DNA of 64,000 nucleotides, taken from Bifidobacterium apri. Lineage in GTDB: Bacteria; Actinomycetota; Actinomycetes; Actinomycetales; Bifidobacteriaceae. Both the position numbers and the translations under genes were made by a program. This document shows, piece after piece, positions 1 to 9,202 of the stretch. The DNA lies in contig NZ_WBSO01000003.1 in NCBI RefSeq assembly GCF_009299485.1, forward strand, positions 186,001 to 250,000, read 5' to 3'. The first letter of the stretch is position 1. Each line of letters opens with the position of its first letter. The notes under the pieces were generated by a model. It worked only from the letters and a program-made list of their open reading frames with translations. It did not search any database and was not told where the DNA came from.

Positions 1-3000
1 TCCGATCCGAACGGCAGATGCACACAGGCACGGTTTCAGATGCCGCATCGGATACGGTCAGGGTTCCACGATGGCGCCGGATGTGCCGGGCGATGATGCT
101 GCCCCGACGCACCCACACCGTTGACGCGTATATCCGGTTGAATCCGCGGGAGTATGTCGGCGCCGACCCGGTCAAGCGAGGATGGTACCGGCGGGTCGGC
201 ATCGTCACATCATGGCATGAACCGCTCGGTCTGTTCTTCGTGCGCACCGTCATTCCCGATGACACGGAACTGGTGATTCTCCCCGAACCCGGACCGGTAC
301 ACGTGACAGCCGGCGAAACCGCCTCAAGCGCACGCGGAGGAGGCCGGACGGCCTTCGGATTCGCCGGTTTGCGTGAATACGAGCCGGGCGATTCCGTTCG
401 CAGCATCGCGTGGAAACACAGCGCACGTGCCGGGCGTCTCGTGGTCAAACGCGCCCCGCGCAGTATGGTGCATGCGGTCATGCTCGTATGCGATATGGCA
501 TCGTGCGCGACGCTTGCCCAAGCCGATGCCGTCGCGTATGCTGCGATGAGCCGGTACGCCGGTCTGCGTGACACGCTGGAACGGCACGGCGGCAAGCTGA
601 TCGTCACCGACGGCCGTGCCGTTGCCACAGGCTATGGCCAGGCCATGCGGCTGATCGCCTCGCTGCAGGCCGGCGGGGATGCCGATCAGATGGCGGCAAC
701 CGTGTGCAGTGCCGCAGCCGCCCAGCATATGCCGGTCAGCGTGGTCGTCATCACAGCCGAAGCCAAGGACGGCCGTCTTGTCGCAAGTCTGCGCGCCGCG
801 GGGCTGCCGAATATACAGACAGTGACCATCAGAGGCGAGCGGGCGCCGTACCGAATGCGCACGCATGAGATGGACGACAACCAGGATGATGCCGCCGAAG
901 CCCATGGGTCTGCGGGCGGTCAAACGGCAAGGCGCCGACAAGCATGGCGGATTGGCCAAGGACTTCGGGCGCGCAAGCCGAATCGGCCCCATGGACTGGA
1001 AGAGCCATCCCACCGGCCCGGATGGATTGCGACACAAGCCGTAGCGCTGGTGCTGCGGGCGGCGGTCGTGGCGCTGACCTTGGAACTGACCGTGCAATGG
1101 ACGACGATGCTGGTGCAAGGCGAGCACCTGTGGTGGCCGGCGTTCGCGCGGATCGGCGTCGCCGTACTCGCTGTCACATCGCAAATCCCGACCCTTAGAC
1201 GCGTCAGGCGCAGGCATGCAGCGGCGGTCATACGTGCGGTAGTATTCATGCTCGCCGTCTTGATGGCGGGCATCATCACCACCGGCCTGCGCTTGCGCGA
1301 CACCATCGGATTCCTGCCGTGGCACCCGGTGTATACGCGTATATCCGCGGCCGGTGAGCGCAGCATCGTGCGTGTACCGGTCATTCAAGCCTGGGAACGC
1401 TTCGCCGACGTCATCGCAGCAGGATTCCGGCAGTTGTATGAGCAGGTGCCTCCGCTGAACATGGGTGCCGCGTCGGATGCCGCCATGATCATCGCCGTCG
1501 TCGGCGTCATCCTGGTTGCCCGGCTGCTTGCCGGCATCCCGGGGGCGGTTCCGTGGCTGGGTATCGTTCCCGTCATCGTCGGGACGGTCGCGAATGTATC
1601 AATGTTGCAGGAAGTACCCTGGATTGGAATCCTGTTCCTTGCAGCGTCGCTCGCTTTGGCTTGGTGGGCTGTCCGGCCGCATGACGCTTCACCTGTCATG
1701 CCGTGCGTCGCGTCGATGATGGCGGTGGTGCTGGTGATATGCTGCACGTCTGCCGGGCTCACCCTCGCGAAATCCGTTCCGCTTGCCATCGATGCGGGAA
1801 GCGGGATGTTCAGTTCCACGACCATCAATCCGATGATCGATCTCAAACGTTCCTTGACCACGGGCTCGTCCGCCACCGCCCTGACGTACCAGTCCAACAG
1901 GGCGCGATATCTGCGCATGGCGACGCTCGACGATTTCGATGGCGAAACGTGGAACTTTGACGACACGCTGTCGGCGAGCGCAAATCTGTATCGTCGCAGT
2001 ACATCCGCATCATCAGTCAATCTGCAGTCGGACGTTGACCAGGCTGCGTCCAAGCTTGCAGCGTCATCGGGAGGGTATTCCTCGGCGGCAGAGCCTTTTA
2101 CCACGTATCTGACATACGGCAGAGGATCCATCAGTTCCGCTGACGCTTCGAACAACTGGTTGGGTATCAAGGTGGCCACCACCGACATCACCATTGACAG
2201 GCTGAGCACGCGCCTCTTGCCGGTCGGCGGTCTGCTGCTCGACTACTCCGGTGTCAGCGGTGACTGGACTGACAATTCCTCCGGCGGCATTACATCACGA
2301 ACCGCCGTCACGAAGCGGGGGCAATCCTATTCGACCATGGGCATCTATCTCGATCCGATCACTTCATCTCTCGGTTTCCAACAGATCGACACCATCGAAA
2401 CAGCGGTGACGGCGTTGCGCGACACCGGTCACCTGACTGTGCCGCCTGCGGCCACGGCGAATGCGGAACGCGCCCGGTGGGTGTCTTCCGGCGCCGCCCG
2501 GCTCGCCGGCGATGTGATGCTCGTCCCCGTCGTCAGCAGCGACGGCATCCTGACCGTTGCGAATTCCGACATCTTTGACGGTGCCCTCGCCTACGAATGG
2601 TCACGGGACGGGCATAGCGGCAATGCCGATTCCGACGATCTGGGAAGCGCCAGCATGTATACGCTGAGCACATCATTCGCCAATGCCATCGGTTTCAACC
2701 CGAATAAAGACAGTGCTGTACTCGTGCGCGATGCGGACAGCGGAAGCTGGATGCTCGCGATTCCCGCCACCGTGGGCGCCGCCGATTTTTCGGACGCTGA
2801 TACCGTCACCGCGGTGTTCAACAAGGCGGGGATGACGTTGTCGTCGATGATATCCGTAGCGCTGGAAAGCGGATTGGTCGACGGTTCCGACCCGTTCGCA
2901 CGCATCGATGCTCTGGACAAGGCCGTGCGCGCCCGCTACCGGTCGCTTCCGGCGAAGCTGCCATCCAGCGTCAGGGCGGTGGTCTCCCAGGCGAAGGCGG

Positions 3001-4001
3001 AAGGCGTACCGTCCACGGGATCCACATTCAGCGAGCAGGAACAGGCGTTGCAATATCTGGTCAGGTATTTCTCGTCGAACGGATTCACGTACGCTCTTGA
3101 TGTGCCGGGCGATGCAACCGGCGACGACAGCAATATCGCCATGGTCGGCAGTTTCCTCAAGCGCAAGAGCGGCTACTGCGCGCATTATGCGAGCGCTTTC
3201 GCCATTCTCGCTCGGGCGCTCGGCGTGCCGACGCGTATGGTGCTCGGCTACAGCACCAGCGGTGTGGTGGATGAGAACGGGTCATACAGTGTCAGCGCGA
3301 AACAGCTCCATGCTTGGGATGAAGCCTATCTGTCGGGGGTCGGCTGGGTTCCGTTCGATGTGACCCCGGCCGCTCCTGAGGAATCGTCCGGCGAGGGGCA
3401 GAAGGCTGCTTCATCTACGCCGTCATCGGAGCCTTCCGCGTCGTCTTCCGCATCTGCCTCGCCGTCTGCCTCGCCGTCGGCTTCTGCTTCCTCGTCGGCA
3501 TCGTCAAGCGCATCCGGTGGTCAAGCCTCTGGTGGGCAAGATCAGCAGCAGACGTCGCTCACCGGCAGGTCGATTCGCCAATGGCTGATTCTGCTTACGG
3601 TGGTCGTGGGCTTGGGCGCGTTGTGTTGCGCTCCGATGGGTGTGCGCACACACAGGAGGCGGCGGCGCTTGCGGACGCTCGATTGCGCGGCGGGTGGGGC
3701 ACGGCCAGTCCAGGATTCGCTGGTGCGTTCCGCATGGATCAGCGCTTGGCGCGAGCTGCAAGACACCGCTTGGGATTGCGGGGCGCGATGGCCGGCCACC
3801 GCTACGGATCGGGATATCGTCGATATCGTCAGGCGGACGCTGGCCTGCGATGCGGCGGGACGGGTAGCCGATGATGCGCTCGCCTGTGTATTCGGCGGGG
3901 ACGATGTGCCGGCGCCGTCGCCCCAGGATGCCGCTGCGGTGCGTGCGGCTGTGGAGCATCGTCGTCGATTCATGCCCATGTCGTTGTTCCGACGCCGCTG
4001 A
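1..4001 (+). CDS. DUF58-transglutaminase fusion membrane protein (5' partial)
   Basis: This is a fusion of two proteins that are usually encoded by neighbouring genes. The frame is open to the window edge, so the true start probably lies upstream; an internal ATG is at 18. Counting from that ATG, residues about 30-270 form a DUF58 domain, with the typical motif ending GDSVRSIAWKHSARAGRLVVKR. About 335-600 holds several hydrophobic segments. A large extracytoplasmic region follows, with a transglutaminase core whose triad is visible as Cys1054 (GYCAHYAS), His1098 (LHAWDE) and Asp1114 (PFDVTP). A Ser/Ala-rich linker (about 1130-1180), one more membrane helix and a cytoplasmic tail complete it. 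In actinobacteria, MoxR ATPase, DUF58 and transglutaminase genes commonly sit together; a MoxR gene may lie just upstream. The substrate is unknown; a cell-envelope role is inferred. Confidence 0.85.
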   Translation, partial: RSERQMHTGTVSDAASDTVRVPRWRRMCRAMMLPRRTHTVDAYIRLNPREYVGADPVKRGWYRRVGIVTSWHEPLGLFFVRTVIPDDTELVILPEPGPVHVTAGETASSARGGGRTAFGFAGLREYEPGDSVRSIAWKHSARAGRLVVKRAPRSMVHAVMLVCDMASCATLAQADAVAYAAMSRYAGLRDTLERHGGKLIVTDGRAVATGYGQAMRLIASLQAGGDADQMAATVCSAAAAQHMPVSVVVITAEAKDGRLVASLRAAGLPNIQTVTIRGERAPYRMRTHEMDDNQDDAAEAHGSAGGQTARRRQAWRIGQGLRARKPNRPHGLEEPSHRPGWIATQAVALVLRAAVVALTLELTVQWTTMLVQGEHLWWPAFARIGVAVLAVTSQIPTLRRVRRRHAAAVIRAVVFMLAVLMAGIITTGLRLRDTIGFLPWHPVYTRISAAGERSIVRVPVIQAWERFADVIAAGFRQLYEQVPPLNMGAASDAAMIIAVVGVILVARLLAGIPGAVPWLGIVPVIVGTVANVSMLQEVPWIGILFLAASLALAWWAVRPHDASPVMPCVASMMAVVLVICCTSAGLTLAKSVPLAIDAGSGMFSSTTINPMIDLKRSLTTGSSATALTYQSNRARYLRMATLDDFDGETWNFDDTLSASANLYRRSTSASSVNLQSDVDQAASKLAASSGGYSSAAEPFTTYLTYGRGSISSADASNNWLGIKVATTDITIDRLSTRLLPVGGLLLDYSGVSGDWTDNSSGGITSRTAVTKRGQSYSTMGIYLDPITSSLGFQQIDTIETAVTALRDTGHLTVPPAATANAERARWVSSGAARLAGDVMLVPVVSSDGILTVANSDIFDGALAYEWSRDGHSGNADSDDLGSASMYTLSTSFANAIGFNPNKDSAVLVRDADSGSWMLAIPATVGAADFSDADTVTAVFNKAGMTLSSMISVALESGLVDGSDPFARIDALDKAVRARYRSLPAKLPSSVRAVVSQAKAEGVPSTGSTFSEQEQALQYLVRYFSSNGFTYALDVPGDATGDDSNIAMVGSFLKRKSGYCAHYASAFAILARALGVPTRMVLGYSTSGVVDENGSYSVSAKQLHAWDEAYLSGVGWVPFDVTPAAPEESSGEGQKAASSTPSSEPSASSSASASPSASPSASASSSASSSASGGQASGGQDQQQTSLTGRSIRQWLILLTVVVGLGALCCAPMGVRTHRRRRRLRTLDCAAGGARPVQDSLVRSAWISAWRELQDTAWDCGARWPATATDRDIVDIVRRTLACDAAGRVADDALACVFGGDDVPAPSPQDAAAVRAAVEHRRRFMPMSLFRRR

Positions 4002-4099
4002 GTGCGCTCAGACGCGTTCTCGGCGACACGCCGGATGGCGGATGTCCGTATCGTGGCCTTCCGACGGGTGTGTTACGGGGTGATTGACATCGCTGTGTA

Positions 4100-4105
4100 T
4101 AGGAT
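4100..4105 (+). promoter_or_regulatory. -10-like hexamer 6 nt before the hisC/pat start
   Basis: TAGGAT lies six bases before the ATG at 4112. It fits either a -10 box giving a leaderless mRNA or, through its AGGA core, a Shine-Dalgarno site. No good -35 is visible at 16-18 bp, so the choice is open. Confidence 0.35.
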
Positions 4106-4111
4106 TGAGCC

Positions 4112-5191
4112 ATGGCATACCTACATCGTGCAATCATCGATACTATTCCCAGCTACAAGCAAGGCAAGCCTGCACCGAAGACGCCGGGCCTGACCGCGTA
4201 CAAGATTTCCAGCAACGAGAATCCGTACGAACCGCTTGCCAGCGTCAAACAGGCCATCGTCGACAAGGCTGTGGGCCGCATGAACCGGTACCCGGATATG
4301 CGCGGGACGGCGGTCGTCGAGCGGCTGGCCGACCAGTTCGGCGTTGAGCCGGAGAACGTCATCCTCGGCTGCGGGTCCACCGAGGTGATCACCCAGCTGG
4401 TCAATCTCGTCGCCGGTCCGGGGGATGAAGTCGTCTATCCGTGGCGCAGCTTCGAAGCGTATCCGATTATCGTCGCGAATGCCGGCGCGGCCAGTGTGAA
4501 AGTGCCGAATCGTCCCGACGGCAGCCACGACATCGACGCCATGATCGCCGCTATCAACGAGCGTACGCGCCTGGTCATCGTCAACAATCCGAACAACCCG
4601 ACGTCCACGTCGTTGTCTGACGCGGACGCGCGCAAGCTGATGGCCGCTGTGCCCAAGGATGTGCTGGTTCTGTTCGACGAGGCATATATCCAGTTCAACA
4701 CCGCCGAAAACACGAATGTCGCGATGGATCTGTTCCGCGAATATCCGAATGTCGTGGTCGCACAGACCTTCTCCAAGGCGTATGGACTCGCCGGCCTGCG
4801 CATCGGGTATGGCATCGCGCCTGCGGATGTGATCGATGGCATGCGCAAGGTCGCCATTCCCTTCGGTGTGACGGAAATCGCCCAGACCGCGGCGTTGGCG
4901 TCCATGGATGCCTACGATGAGCTGGACGAGCGTGTCAAGGCGTTGGTCGCCGAGCGTGCGCGAGTGGTCGCGGCGCTGCGTGAGCAAGGGTGGGAGTTCC
5001 CCGAGCCGTATGCGAACTTCTTCTGGCTGCCGATCGGAGAGCGGACTGACGAAGCTGCAGAACATTTCGTGAAGGCGGCGTTGTCCGTGCGCGTGTTCAG
5101 CGGCGAGGGCATCCGTATCTCGGTGGGTGAGCGCGAGGCGAACGACCGGGTGATCAGCGTGTGCGCCGACCTCAAGCGTCTTGGATTCTGA
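4112..5191 (+). CDS. hisC: Histidinol-phosphate / aromatic amino acid aminotransferase (HisC/Pat family)
   Basis: A PLP-dependent class I/II aminotransferase of 359 residues, the usual size for the family. It has the N-terminal SSNENPY motif, the NNPNNPT substrate-loop motif and the PLP lysine in TFSKAYGLAGLR (Lys222). The family carries out the histidinol-phosphate step of histidine synthesis or transamination of phenylpyruvate and related 2-oxo acids. The wording of several segments (SSNENPYEPL, AWRSFEAYP-like) resembles the actinobacterial Pat branch more than operon-encoded HisC. The gene stands alone, not in a his operon, which also favours Pat. The hisC symbol is therefore provisional. 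A strong hairpin follows at 5200-5238. Confidence 0.85.
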   Translation: MAYLHRAIIDTIPSYKQGKPAPKTPGLTAYKISSNENPYEPLASVKQAIVDKAVGRMNRYPDMRGTAVVERLADQFGVEPENVILGCGSTEVITQLVNLVAGPGDEVVYPWRSFEAYPIIVANAGAASVKVPNRPDGSHDIDAMIAAINERTRLVIVNNPNNPTSTSLSDADARKLMAAVPKDVLVLFDEAYIQFNTAENTNVAMDLFREYPNVVVAQTFSKAYGLAGLRIGYGIAPADVIDGMRKVAIPFGVTEIAQTAALASMDAYDELDERVKALVAERARVVAALREQGWEFPEPYANFFWLPIGERTDEAAEHFVKAALSVRVFSGEGIRISVGEREANDRVISVCADLKRLGF

Positions 5192-5199
5192 TTCACAGC

Positions 5200-5238
5200 C
5201 ACGCCGCGGCTATGCACGGGGTGTGTAGCCGCGGCGTG
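5200..5238 (+). terminator. Hairpin downstream of hisC/pat
   Basis: A perfect 13-bp GC-rich inverted repeat (arms 5200-5212 and 5226-5238) begins nine bases after the stop codon. There is no T tract, so it is either a non-canonical terminator or a 3'-end stabilising structure. Confidence 0.55.
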
Positions 5239-5362
5239 TCGCTTGGAATTCCGCGGATTTGGAGCTGCGGTTCCGTAGTGGCGACACGCCTGATTTGCAT
5301 TTGTCCGGCAAAAATGCCATTATAGCCAAGTTGCCGGTTGCGGCTAGGTCGCTGGCGGCAAG

Positions 5363-5444
5363 GGCTGGTTTCCCAAGCGGTCAAAGGGACCTGACTGTAA
5401 ATCAGGCGCTTCGTGCTTCAATGGTTCGAATCCATTACCAGCCA
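5363..5444 (+). tRNA. tRNA-Tyr (anticodon GTA)
   Basis: An 82-nt class II tRNA. The acceptor stem GGCTGGT pairs with ACCAGCC, the anticodon loop reads CTGTAAA with anticodon GTA, a long variable arm is present and the T-loop TTCGAATC is intact. The 3' CCA is not encoded. It is the first of three closely packed tRNAs ahead of rpmG, and the next starts two bases later. Confidence 0.95.
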
Positions 5445-5445
5445 C

Positions 5446-5517
<72 letters not shown>

Positions 5518-5522
5518 CTCAT

Positions 5523-5596
5523 GGCGGGGTAGCTCAGCTGGCTAGAGCGTACGACTCATAATCGTAAGGTCAAGAGTTCGAGTCTCTTCCTCGCTA
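5523..5596 (+). tRNA. tRNA-Met (anticodon CAT), elongator type
   Basis: A 74-nt tRNA. The anticodon loop CTCATAA gives CAT. The acceptor stem GGCGGGG pairs with CCTCGCT, and the first pair is G-U. D and T arms are intact. The D-arm and acceptor pairing suit an elongator rather than an initiator tRNA, although tRNA-Ile with a modified CAT anticodon cannot be excluded by sequence alone. rpmG follows 51 bases later, an arrangement conserved in actinobacteria. Confidence 0.9.
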
Positions 5597-5647
5597 CAAA
5601 GGCCGGCGGACACGCCGGTAAGCAATCGATCACAGAGGTGAACCAAC

Positions 5648-5818
5648 ATGGCAAGCAAGAGCGCCGACATCCGTCCGGGTATCACGCTGGCATGCACGGA
5701 GTGCAAGGAGCGTAACTACATCACGACCAAGAATCGTCGTAACACTCCTGACCGTCTTGAGCTGAAGAAGTTCTGCCCGCGTTGCGGCAAGCAGACGGTT
5801 CACCGCGAAACCCGCTGA
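5648..5818 (+). CDS. rpmG: 50S ribosomal protein L33 (bL33)
   Basis: A 56-residue protein beginning [11 protein letters not shown]. It has two CxxC pairs (CTEC and CPRC) that form a zinc ribbon, so this is the zinc-binding form of L33. The start is fixed by a GAGGTGAACC ribosome-binding site just upstream of the ATG. It is probably co-transcribed with the tRNA-Tyr/Thr/Met cluster and ends at the hairpin at 5852-5877. Confidence 0.95.
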   Translation: MASKSADIRPGITLACTECKERNYITTKNRRNTPDRLELKKFCPRCGKQTVHRETR

Positions 5819-5851
5819 ATCTGTTCGAGCGTGGCATCACGCTTACGAGAG

Positions 5852-5877
5852 AGCCTGACTTCGGTCAGGCTTTTTTG
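5852..5877 (+). terminator. Rho-independent terminator after rpmG
   Basis: The stem AGCCTGAC / GTCAGGCT is closed by a TTCG tetraloop and followed directly by a run of six T. This is a textbook intrinsic terminator for the tRNA-rpmG transcript. Confidence 0.9.
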
Positions 5878-5878
5878 T

Positions 5879-6229
5879 TATCCGCATCGTTCAGATGTGT
5901 TCGCCGGTCGTCAGGTCCGTCGCGAGCGTATCCGTCTCACCCCTTCTGCCGCGCAGCTGAGGGAGTGTCAAGACGAACGCGGTCGGATGCAGGCGGCGCA
6001 TGGCGTCTCAGCCTTCTACCGACACTGAGAGGGGTGTCAGCGTCGGCAGAAGCAGAATATTGGGAAGCCCGATGTGCCAGTGGAGGCAAGGTGTTGAAGG
6101 GTGGCGAGTTCGTCACGACGAAGCAGAATATCTGGGAGTCCGTCGTGTCGGTGGGGCATGACTGGAGACTGGGATATGGGGCAGTCCGTCATGCCGGCAG
6201 GCGGCTCGCAGGCTCGGCAAGCCTGCGGC
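5879..6229. other. Intergenic stretch with degenerate direct repeats upstream of murB
   Basis: I see no convincing gene in these 350 bases. Three imperfect direct repeats of about 28 bp begin at 6057, 6128 and 6174 and share the core AGyCCGnnrTGyCrGnrG. A nine-base inverted pair (CTTCTGCCG at 5943 and its complement at 6044) lies upstream of them. The last repeat ends about 30 bases before the murB -10 box. Their role is unknown. Confidence 0.4.
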
Positions 6230-6235
6230 TAGTAT
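6230..6235 (+). promoter_or_regulatory. -10 box of a leaderless murB transcript
   Basis: TAGTAT is followed by seven bases and the ATG at 6243. No Shine-Dalgarno sequence is usable for that ATG. The same geometry recurs at malQ, glgX, tetR, truA and radA in this window. Confidence 0.45.
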
Positions 6236-6242
6236 GGCGGGT

Positions 6243-7442
6243 ATGACCACAGAGCACAGCACCACGACCTTCGCCGATTTGACCACTATCGGCGTGGGCG
6301 GGCCGATTCGTACCTTCCTGACCCCTGACACCCGCGCCGGGATCATCGACGCCGTGCGGCAGGCCGATGCCGCCGGACTGCCTCTCAGCGTGATCGGCGG
6401 CGGCTCGAATCTTCTTGTCGCAGACGATCCGTTCGACGGCATCGTTGTGCGTGACGCCCGGCACGACATCCGGTTCGGTTCACCGCAGGCGGACGGCACG
6501 GTGTCCGTCACCGCAGATGCCGGCTGCAACTGGGATGATTTCGTCGCCACGAGCGTCGCCCAGGGTCTTGAAGGCGTCGAAGGACTGTCCGGCATCCCCG
6601 GCACGGTCGGCGCATCAGTCGTACAGAACATCGGCGCATACGGTCAGGAAGTCGCCTCCAGCGTCACCAAGGTCGAGGCGTGGGATCGCGAAACGTCGAG
6701 TGCGGTCGTCCTCGAAACACAGCAACTGCGATTCGGCTACCGCATGTCCGCGCTGAAAGCCAGCATGTACGATGCCCCGGCGCGGCCGTCCTCCCGACTG
6801 TTCCCAACCCCGCGGTTCGTCGTGCTGTCGGTCACGTTCCGTATGCATCGCGGAGCGGAGGGTACCGTCGGCTACGGCCAGCTGGGCAAGGCGCTCGGCG
6901 TTGAGGTCGGCGATCGCATGCCTGTGGCGGCGATCCGTGAGGCCGTGCTTCATGTTCGGGCCGCAAAAGGCATGCTTGAAGACGCGCATCGGTACGAAAT
7001 CGCAGCCATGGCGGGGGCCAAACGTGCGGATACGGTCAAGGCCGCCTTGCAAGCGCAGCGTGAGACGACCGGATCGGACGGTCCGGATTTCAACCGTCAT
7101 AGCTGCGGCAGTTTCTTCATGAACCCGATTCTTGACGACACGCAAGCCACGATGCTGCCTGAGGATGCTCCACGGTTCCCCGCCGTATTGCCGTCCGGCG
7201 CGCCCGGTACCAAGACGTCCGCGGCCTGGCTGATCGACCATGCCGGATTCCATAAGGGGTATGCCGTCGCCGATGGCGCTCCGGCGAGTCTGTCCACACT
7301 GCATACGCTCGCATTGACCAATCGTGGCTCAGCACGTGCCGCGGATATCGCGCTGCTTGCCCGTACCGTCCGTGACGGCGTCGAGCGTGCGTTCGGCGTG
7401 CGCCTCGTTCCTGAGCCTGTGCTCGTAGGCATCACATGGTAA
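6243..7442 (+). CDS. murB: UDP-N-acetylmuramate dehydrogenase (UDP-N-acetylenolpyruvoylglucosamine reductase)
   Basis: A cytoplasmic FAD enzyme that uses NADPH to reduce UDP-GlcNAc-enolpyruvate to UDP-MurNAc, the second committed step of peptidoglycan synthesis. The N-terminal TTIGVGG and VIGGGSNLLVAD motifs bind FAD. Later motifs include GIPGTVGAS, the catalytic serine in HSCGSFFMNP (Ser290) and the C-terminal glutamate in PEPVLVG (Glu391). I chose ATG 6243 (399 residues) because it lies seven bases after TAGTAT; an in-frame ATG at 6234 would add three residues. It is a type I-like MurB, somewhat longer than the E. coli enzyme. Confidence 0.93.
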   Translation: MTTEHSTTTFADLTTIGVGGPIRTFLTPDTRAGIIDAVRQADAAGLPLSVIGGGSNLLVADDPFDGIVVRDARHDIRFGSPQADGTVSVTADAGCNWDDFVATSVAQGLEGVEGLSGIPGTVGASVVQNIGAYGQEVASSVTKVEAWDRETSSAVVLETQQLRFGYRMSALKASMYDAPARPSSRLFPTPRFVVLSVTFRMHRGAEGTVGYGQLGKALGVEVGDRMPVAAIREAVLHVRAAKGMLEDAHRYEIAAMAGAKRADTVKAALQAQRETTGSDGPDFNRHSCGSFFMNPILDDTQATMLPEDAPRFPAVLPSGAPGTKTSAAWLIDHAGFHKGYAVADGAPASLSTLHTLALTNRGSARAADIALLARTVRDGVERAFGVRLVPEPVLVGITW

Positions 7443-7620
7443 ACCCATCACGCCGCCGGGGGCTTTCCTCGCATCCCACAGCCGATAACCGCATCGCGGC
7501 CATCATCAGCGTCCGCAACCGCAGGCGGCATTAGAATCACGTGCCATACGAACGATGCCGTCATGGCGTGGCGACCGCATGCATCGCACAATCACACATA
7601 TGAGAGGACCTGACTGCCGT

Positions 7621-9192
7621 ATGCATCTTTTCAGAACCAAATCGGTTGAGCAGACACTCGTCGAGACCGGGGACAACGAACGCAAGCTGGTCCGCACGTT
7701 GGGCGTGTGGGATCTGGCGATGATGGGTGTCGCGGTCGCCGTCGGCGCCGGCATTTTCTCCGTGGGCGCCCAAGCGATTGCATATCATGCGGGTCCCGCG
7801 GCGATACTGAGCTTCCTGATTGCGGGCATCGTATGCGGTGCTGCGGTGATGTGCTACGCGGAGTTCGCGTCGATGATCCCGGTCGCCGGATCCGCGTACA
7901 CCTTCACCTACACGACAATGGGGGAGCTGGTCGCCTGGGTGATCGGCTGGGATCTGATCCTCGAGATGCTTATGGCTGGTTCGGTTATCGCGAAATACTG
8001 GGGTGTCTATCTCAACGACTTCTTGCATCTGATCGGCTGGAACACCTCCACGCAAGTCAGTGTCGGCGGATTGTCCATTGACTTCGCGCCCCTGGTGATC
8101 GTCGCGTTCTTCACGGTGCTGCTGGTGCTGGGCACCCGGCTGTCCACGCGTGTCGATGGCGCGCTGACCGTTCTTAAAATCGGCATCGTCCTGTTCGTGG
8201 TCATCGTCGGGTTCTTCTACGTCAAGGCGAGTAATTTCACGCCGTTCATCCCGCCTGAGCAGCCGGCTTCCAGCGTTCGTGGCGCTTCGGCGAGCGGGGC
8301 GATGATGCAGCCGCTATGGCAGTGGATGACCGGCATGAAGCCCACGGTGTACGGCGTTCCGGGCATTCTGTCGGGTGCGGCGTTGGTGTTCTTCGCGTTC
8401 CTCGGCTTTGATGTGGTCGCCACCGCTTCTGAGGAGACGAAGAATCCCGGGCGTAACGTGCCGCTTGGTATCGGCTTGGGTATGACGCTGGTGACGGTGC
8501 TGTACATGCTGGTCGCCGTGGTCACCACCGGCATGGTTTCCTATAAGCAGCTTGCGAAAGCCGACAGCCCGTCCTTGGCGACCGGTTTCGAACTGGTGGG
8601 CGCGACATGGGCGGCGAAAATCATTTCGCTGGGCATTGTCATCGGCCTGACCACGGTCGTGATGGTGCTGCTGCTCGGCTTGACGCGTGTCGTGTTCGCG
8701 ATGAGCCGTGACGGGCTGCTGCCGCGTGGCCTGTCGAAAGTTGGCAAGCATGGCACTCCGGCTCGCTTGCAGATCGCGGTCGGTCTGGTCGTCGCACTGG
8801 TCGCTTCCTGCTTCAATATCGATATTCTGGCGGATATGGTCAATATTGGCACCCTGTCTGCATTCACACTGGTGGCGCTTGGCATCCCGATCATGCGACG
8901 CAAACGTCCCGATCTGCCGCGTGCCTTCCGTATGCCCGGCAACCCGTGGGTGCCGGTGCTCATCGCACTTGCGAACTTCTGGCTGATGCTTAATCTCAGC
9001 GTGCTGACTTGGCTGCGGTTCCTGGTGTGGCTTGCCATCGGCTTCCTGATCTATTTTGGCTACTCGTACCGGCATTCAAGGCTCGGCAACGGCGAGCTGG
9101 TCGATCATCTGCCGCAAGGAGCGCAGGATGCCGGTGCCTCAGCACCATCGTCTGCCACGTCCCCGACCGTGGGTAGTGTGGAAGGCGAATGA
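7621..9192 (+). CDS. APC-family amino acid permease
   Basis: A polytopic membrane protein of 523 residues with about 12 predicted helices. The first helix carries the APC signature GVAVAVGAGIFSVGAQA. PVAGSAYTFTYTTMGELVAW, and later FFAFLGFDVVATASEETKNPGRNVP, are typical of the cationic/basic amino acid transporter-like (YfnA/CAT) branch. The family moves amino acids by proton symport or exchange; the substrate cannot be read from sequence. ATG 7621 is preferred because GAGAGGA lies 12 bases upstream; an in-frame ATG at 7555 lacks such a site. The last 30 residues are polar and non-conserved. fdxA begins 10 bases after the stop, so the two are probably co-transcribed. Confidence 0.88.
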   Translation: MHLFRTKSVEQTLVETGDNERKLVRTLGVWDLAMMGVAVAVGAGIFSVGAQAIAYHAGPAAILSFLIAGIVCGAAVMCYAEFASMIPVAGSAYTFTYTTMGELVAWVIGWDLILEMLMAGSVIAKYWGVYLNDFLHLIGWNTSTQVSVGGLSIDFAPLVIVAFFTVLLVLGTRLSTRVDGALTVLKIGIVLFVVIVGFFYVKASNFTPFIPPEQPASSVRGASASGAMMQPLWQWMTGMKPTVYGVPGILSGAALVFFAFLGFDVVATASEETKNPGRNVPLGIGLGMTLVTVLYMLVAVVTTGMVSYKQLAKADSPSLATGFELVGATWAAKIISLGIVIGLTTVVMVLLLGLTRVVFAMSRDGLLPRGLSKVGKHGTPARLQIAVGLVVALVASCFNIDILADMVNIGTLSAFTLVALGIPIMRRKRPDLPRAFRMPGNPWVPVLIALANFWLMLNLSVLTWLRFLVWLAIGFLIYFGYSYRHSRLGNGELVDHLPQGAQDAGASAPSSATSPTVGSVEGE

Positions 9193-9202
9193 GGAGGTAG
9201 CC

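Noticed and set aside
1385..2209. A 274-codon minus-strand frame inside the first gene
   Set aside because: The plus-strand DUF58-transglutaminase frame is clearly coding through this region.
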